A DNA stretch of 64,000 bases. Source: Xanthobacteraceae bacterium. GTDB taxonomy: Bacteria; Pseudomonadota; Alphaproteobacteria; Rhizobiales; Xanthobacteraceae. Where the stretch lies: positions 1 through 64,000 of the forward strand of contig JAQGJU010000045.1 in NCBI GenBank assembly GCA_028290465.1, given 5' to 3'. Below the pieces are notes generated by a model, which searched no databases, was not told the DNA's origin, and saw only the letters and a list, made by a program, of their open reading frames with translations. A program made the translations under genes and the position numbers. How positions within the stretch are numbered: the first letter of the stretch is position 1; each line of letters opens with the position of its first letter. Below, piece by piece: positions 62,512-64,000 of this stretch.

Positions 62512-63549
62512 TCAAACGTTCTCGTAGGGAATGTCCATCGTGGGATGACGTTCCAGCCAATCCGGCACCGGCAGGTTCTTCTCGCGCAGGAAGTCCGGAT
62601 TGAACAGTTTCGACTGATAGCGCGTGCCGTAATCGCACAGCACCGTCACGATGGTGTGGCCGGGACCGAGTTCTTTGGCGAGCCGGATCGCGCCGGCGAT
62701 ATTGATGCCCGATGAACCGCCAAGGCACAGGCCTTCGTGTTCGAGCAGATCGAAGATGATCGGCACGGCTTCTTCGTCCGGAATCTGATAGGCGGCGTCG
62801 ATCGGCGCGCCTTCGAGATTCTTGGTGATGCGGCCCTGGCCGATGCCTTCGGTGATCGAGGAGCCTTCGGACTTGAGTTCGCCGGTGGTGTAGTAGCTAT
62901 ACAGCGCCGCGCCCATCGGATCGGCGAGCGCGATGCGGATGTCCTTGTTGCGGTCCTTCAGGGCCATCGCGATGCCGGCCAGCGTGCCGCCAGTACCGAC
63001 CGCGCACACAAAGCCGTCTAGCTCGCCGTCGGTCTGCTGCCAGATTTCCGGCCCCGTGGTCTCGATGTGGCCCTGACGGTTGGCAACATTGTCGAACTGG
63101 TTGGCCCAGATCGCGCCGTTCGGCTCGGTCTTGGCGAGTTGCGCGGCCAGGCGCCCGGACAGCTTCACGTAATTGTTCGGGTTGGAGTAGGGGACCGCCG
63201 GCACCTCGACCAGCTCGGCGCCGCACAGGCGCAGCATGTCCTTCTTCTCTTGGCTTTGAGTATCCGGGATCACGATAACGCTGCGCAATCCCATCGCGTT
63301 GCCCAACAAAGCGAGACCGATGCCGGTATTGCCGGCGGTGCCCTCGACGATGACGCCGCCCGGGCGAATCTGGCCCTTCTTCACCGCGTCCTGGATGATG
63401 AACAGCGCGGCGCGGTCCTTGACCGACTGGCCCGGATTCATGAACTCGGCCTTACCCAGGATGGTGCATCCCGTGGCGGCGGACGCCCTTCGCAGCCGGA
63501 TCAGCGGCGTGTTGCCGACAGCCTCGACGATGCCATTGCTGTACTTCAT
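62512..63549 (-). CDS. cysK: Cysteine synthase A (O-acetylserine sulfhydrylase)
   Basis: 345 residues from the ATG at 63549: the sequence CAGGA sits 9 nt upstream of it, while the ATG at 63558 lies right on that element. PLP lysine Lys44 in [11 protein letters not shown], substrate loop [22 protein letters not shown] phosphate loop, and [11 protein letters not shown] near the end. It makes cysteine from O-acetylserine and sulfide. The TAGNTG loop (in place of TSGNTG), the EFMNPG stretch and the longer length relate it to the alphaproteobacterial CysK/CBS-like group; cystathionine beta-synthase activity is a minor alternative. Confidence 0.9.
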   Translation of the reverse strand: MKYSNGIVEAVGNTPLIRLRRASAATGCTILGKAEFMNPGQSVKDRAALFIIQDAVKKGQIRPGGVIVEGTAGNTGIGLALLGNAMGLRSVIVIPDTQSQEKKDMLRLCGAELVEVPAVPYSNPNNYVKLSGRLAAQLAKTEPNGAIWANQFDNVANRQGHIETTGPEIWQQTDGELDGFVCAVGTGGTLAGIAMALKDRNKDIRIALADPMGAALYSYYTTGELKSEGSSITEGIGQGRITKNLEGAPIDAAYQIPDEEAVPIIFDLLEHEGLCLGGSSGINIAGAIRLAKELGPGHTIVTVLCDYGTRYQSKLFNPDFLREKNLPVPDWLERHPTMDIPYENV

Positions 63550-63793
63550 GCGGTGCATTCCTGGACGGGTGGGGGCGGCAGCCTATTGGAGCCAATGGGT
63601 GCGAACAAGCTGGCTTTCCCGGCCCGCAAAGGCATGCCGCCGGACGCAAGCGACCGGACCCATTTACCATAGGTAGAGAGGATGTGATCCGGCCACATTT
63701 TTCTTGCGTAAATAACTCAACTTAGCAACGTCCCTGGCTTCCTGCCCACTAGGGGTTGAGGGCTGACTGCGGGTCCAGATTGGGCATGAATTC

Positions 63794-64000
63794 TTGAATT
63801 TCAATTTTCACAGCACCAGCAGGGCAGTTCCGGTCGATCGGCCGCTCGAAATGCTGCTGGCCGCGTTTGCGGCCGGAAGCCTGGAGCCCGCTTTCGCGGC
63901 CCTGGTCGGCGCACATCTGGAGCTGCGTGGCGAGAATCGCGACTTCGTCGCCAGTCTGGAAATGGCCGGCGGAATTCTGCTCGACGACAGCGAACCGGTC
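63794..64000 (+). CDS. ChrR-like regulator/cupin protein, N-terminal part (cut by window edge)
   Basis: Open frame running off the right edge; possible starts are TTG at 63794 or ATG at 63851. The visible residues PLEMLLAAFAAGSLEPAFA, then LVGAHLELRGENRDFVASLE and MAGGILLDD match the N-terminal helical region of ChrR-type anti-sigma/cupin proteins. The zinc-binding Cys pair found in ChrR (HLxLCPxCR) is replaced here by HLELRGENR, so it would not bind zinc in the usual way. The start and full length cannot be judged. Confidence 0.5.
   Translation, partial: MNFNFHSTSRAVPVDRPLEMLLAAFAAGSLEPAFAALVGAHLELRGENRDFVASLEMAGGILLDDSEPV

Overview
The window reads as a high-GC alphaproteobacterial chromosome segment. 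It most resembles Hyphomicrobiales (Bradyrhizobium/Nitrobacteraceae or a relative). The signs are an aapJQMP amino-acid transporter, several Bug/TctC-type solute-binding proteins, an NDUFS4-like complex I subunit, an EcfG-type promoter (GGAAC-N16-CGTT), and two dispersed palindromic repeat families of the kind common in that order. No plasmid, prophage or CRISPR functions are visible. Three tRNA genes (Glu-TTC, Pro-TGG, Arg-TCT) are present. The species assignment is inference.

Layout. 1-4.4 kb: the end of a sulfur-oxidation (sox) locus, with soxC (cut by the left edge), a short soxD, a flavocytochrome c sulfide dehydrogenase pair and a di-heme peroxidase. 4.5-13.6 kb: a catabolic module with a Pht5-like dihydroxyphthalate decarboxylase, then a six-gene minus-strand operon (ThDP-dependent enzyme, four-gene ABC importer, aldehyde dehydrogenase), divergent from a LysR regulator whose upstream region holds a perfect 8-7-8 palindrome. 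13.6-19.5 kb: cell-wall enzymes (MltB-type transglycosylase, L,D-transpeptidase), then an AT-richer stretch of small secreted proteins, an isoprenylcysteine methyltransferase-like/acyltransferase pair and a decayed IS3 fragment. 19.6-23.1 kb: a stress-promoter small secreted protein, an M23 peptidase and a second Pht5-like gene.

23.1-28.9 kb: elongation factor P with both modification enzymes EpmA and EpmB, separated by three copper-type genes (DUF2946, YcnI, CopC-CopD). 29-36.7 kb: mixed housekeeping genes (flavin reductase, glyoxalase I, lone Flp pilin, Sir2, double cold-shock protein, DUF192, cyclase, complex I subunit, cytochrome c) around a coupled pair of unknown genes beside tRNA-Glu. 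36.7-43.2 kb: an accessory region with gene debris, two Bug proteins, an extradiol dioxygenase with an odd Cys/His cluster, and an unrecognised two-gene unit at 39.16-41.21 kb, the best candidate here for undescribed biology.

43.6-54.8 kb: envelope functions. An alpha-2-macroglobulin is translationally coupled to penicillin-binding protein 1C, followed by a tight four-gene set (GT39, PAP2, GT2, LAB_N-type membrane protein) that looks like lipid-linked sugar addition. 54.8-63.6 kb: amino-acid and sulfur metabolism, with metC, aapJQMP, a persulfide dioxygenase-rhodanese gene broken by a 2-nt deletion, mercaptopyruvate sulfurtransferase and cysteine synthase. The right edge cuts a ChrR-like gene. 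Sulfur chemistry therefore appears at both ends of the window: inorganic sulfide/sulfane oxidation on the left, cysteine, persulfide and cystathionine metabolism on the right.
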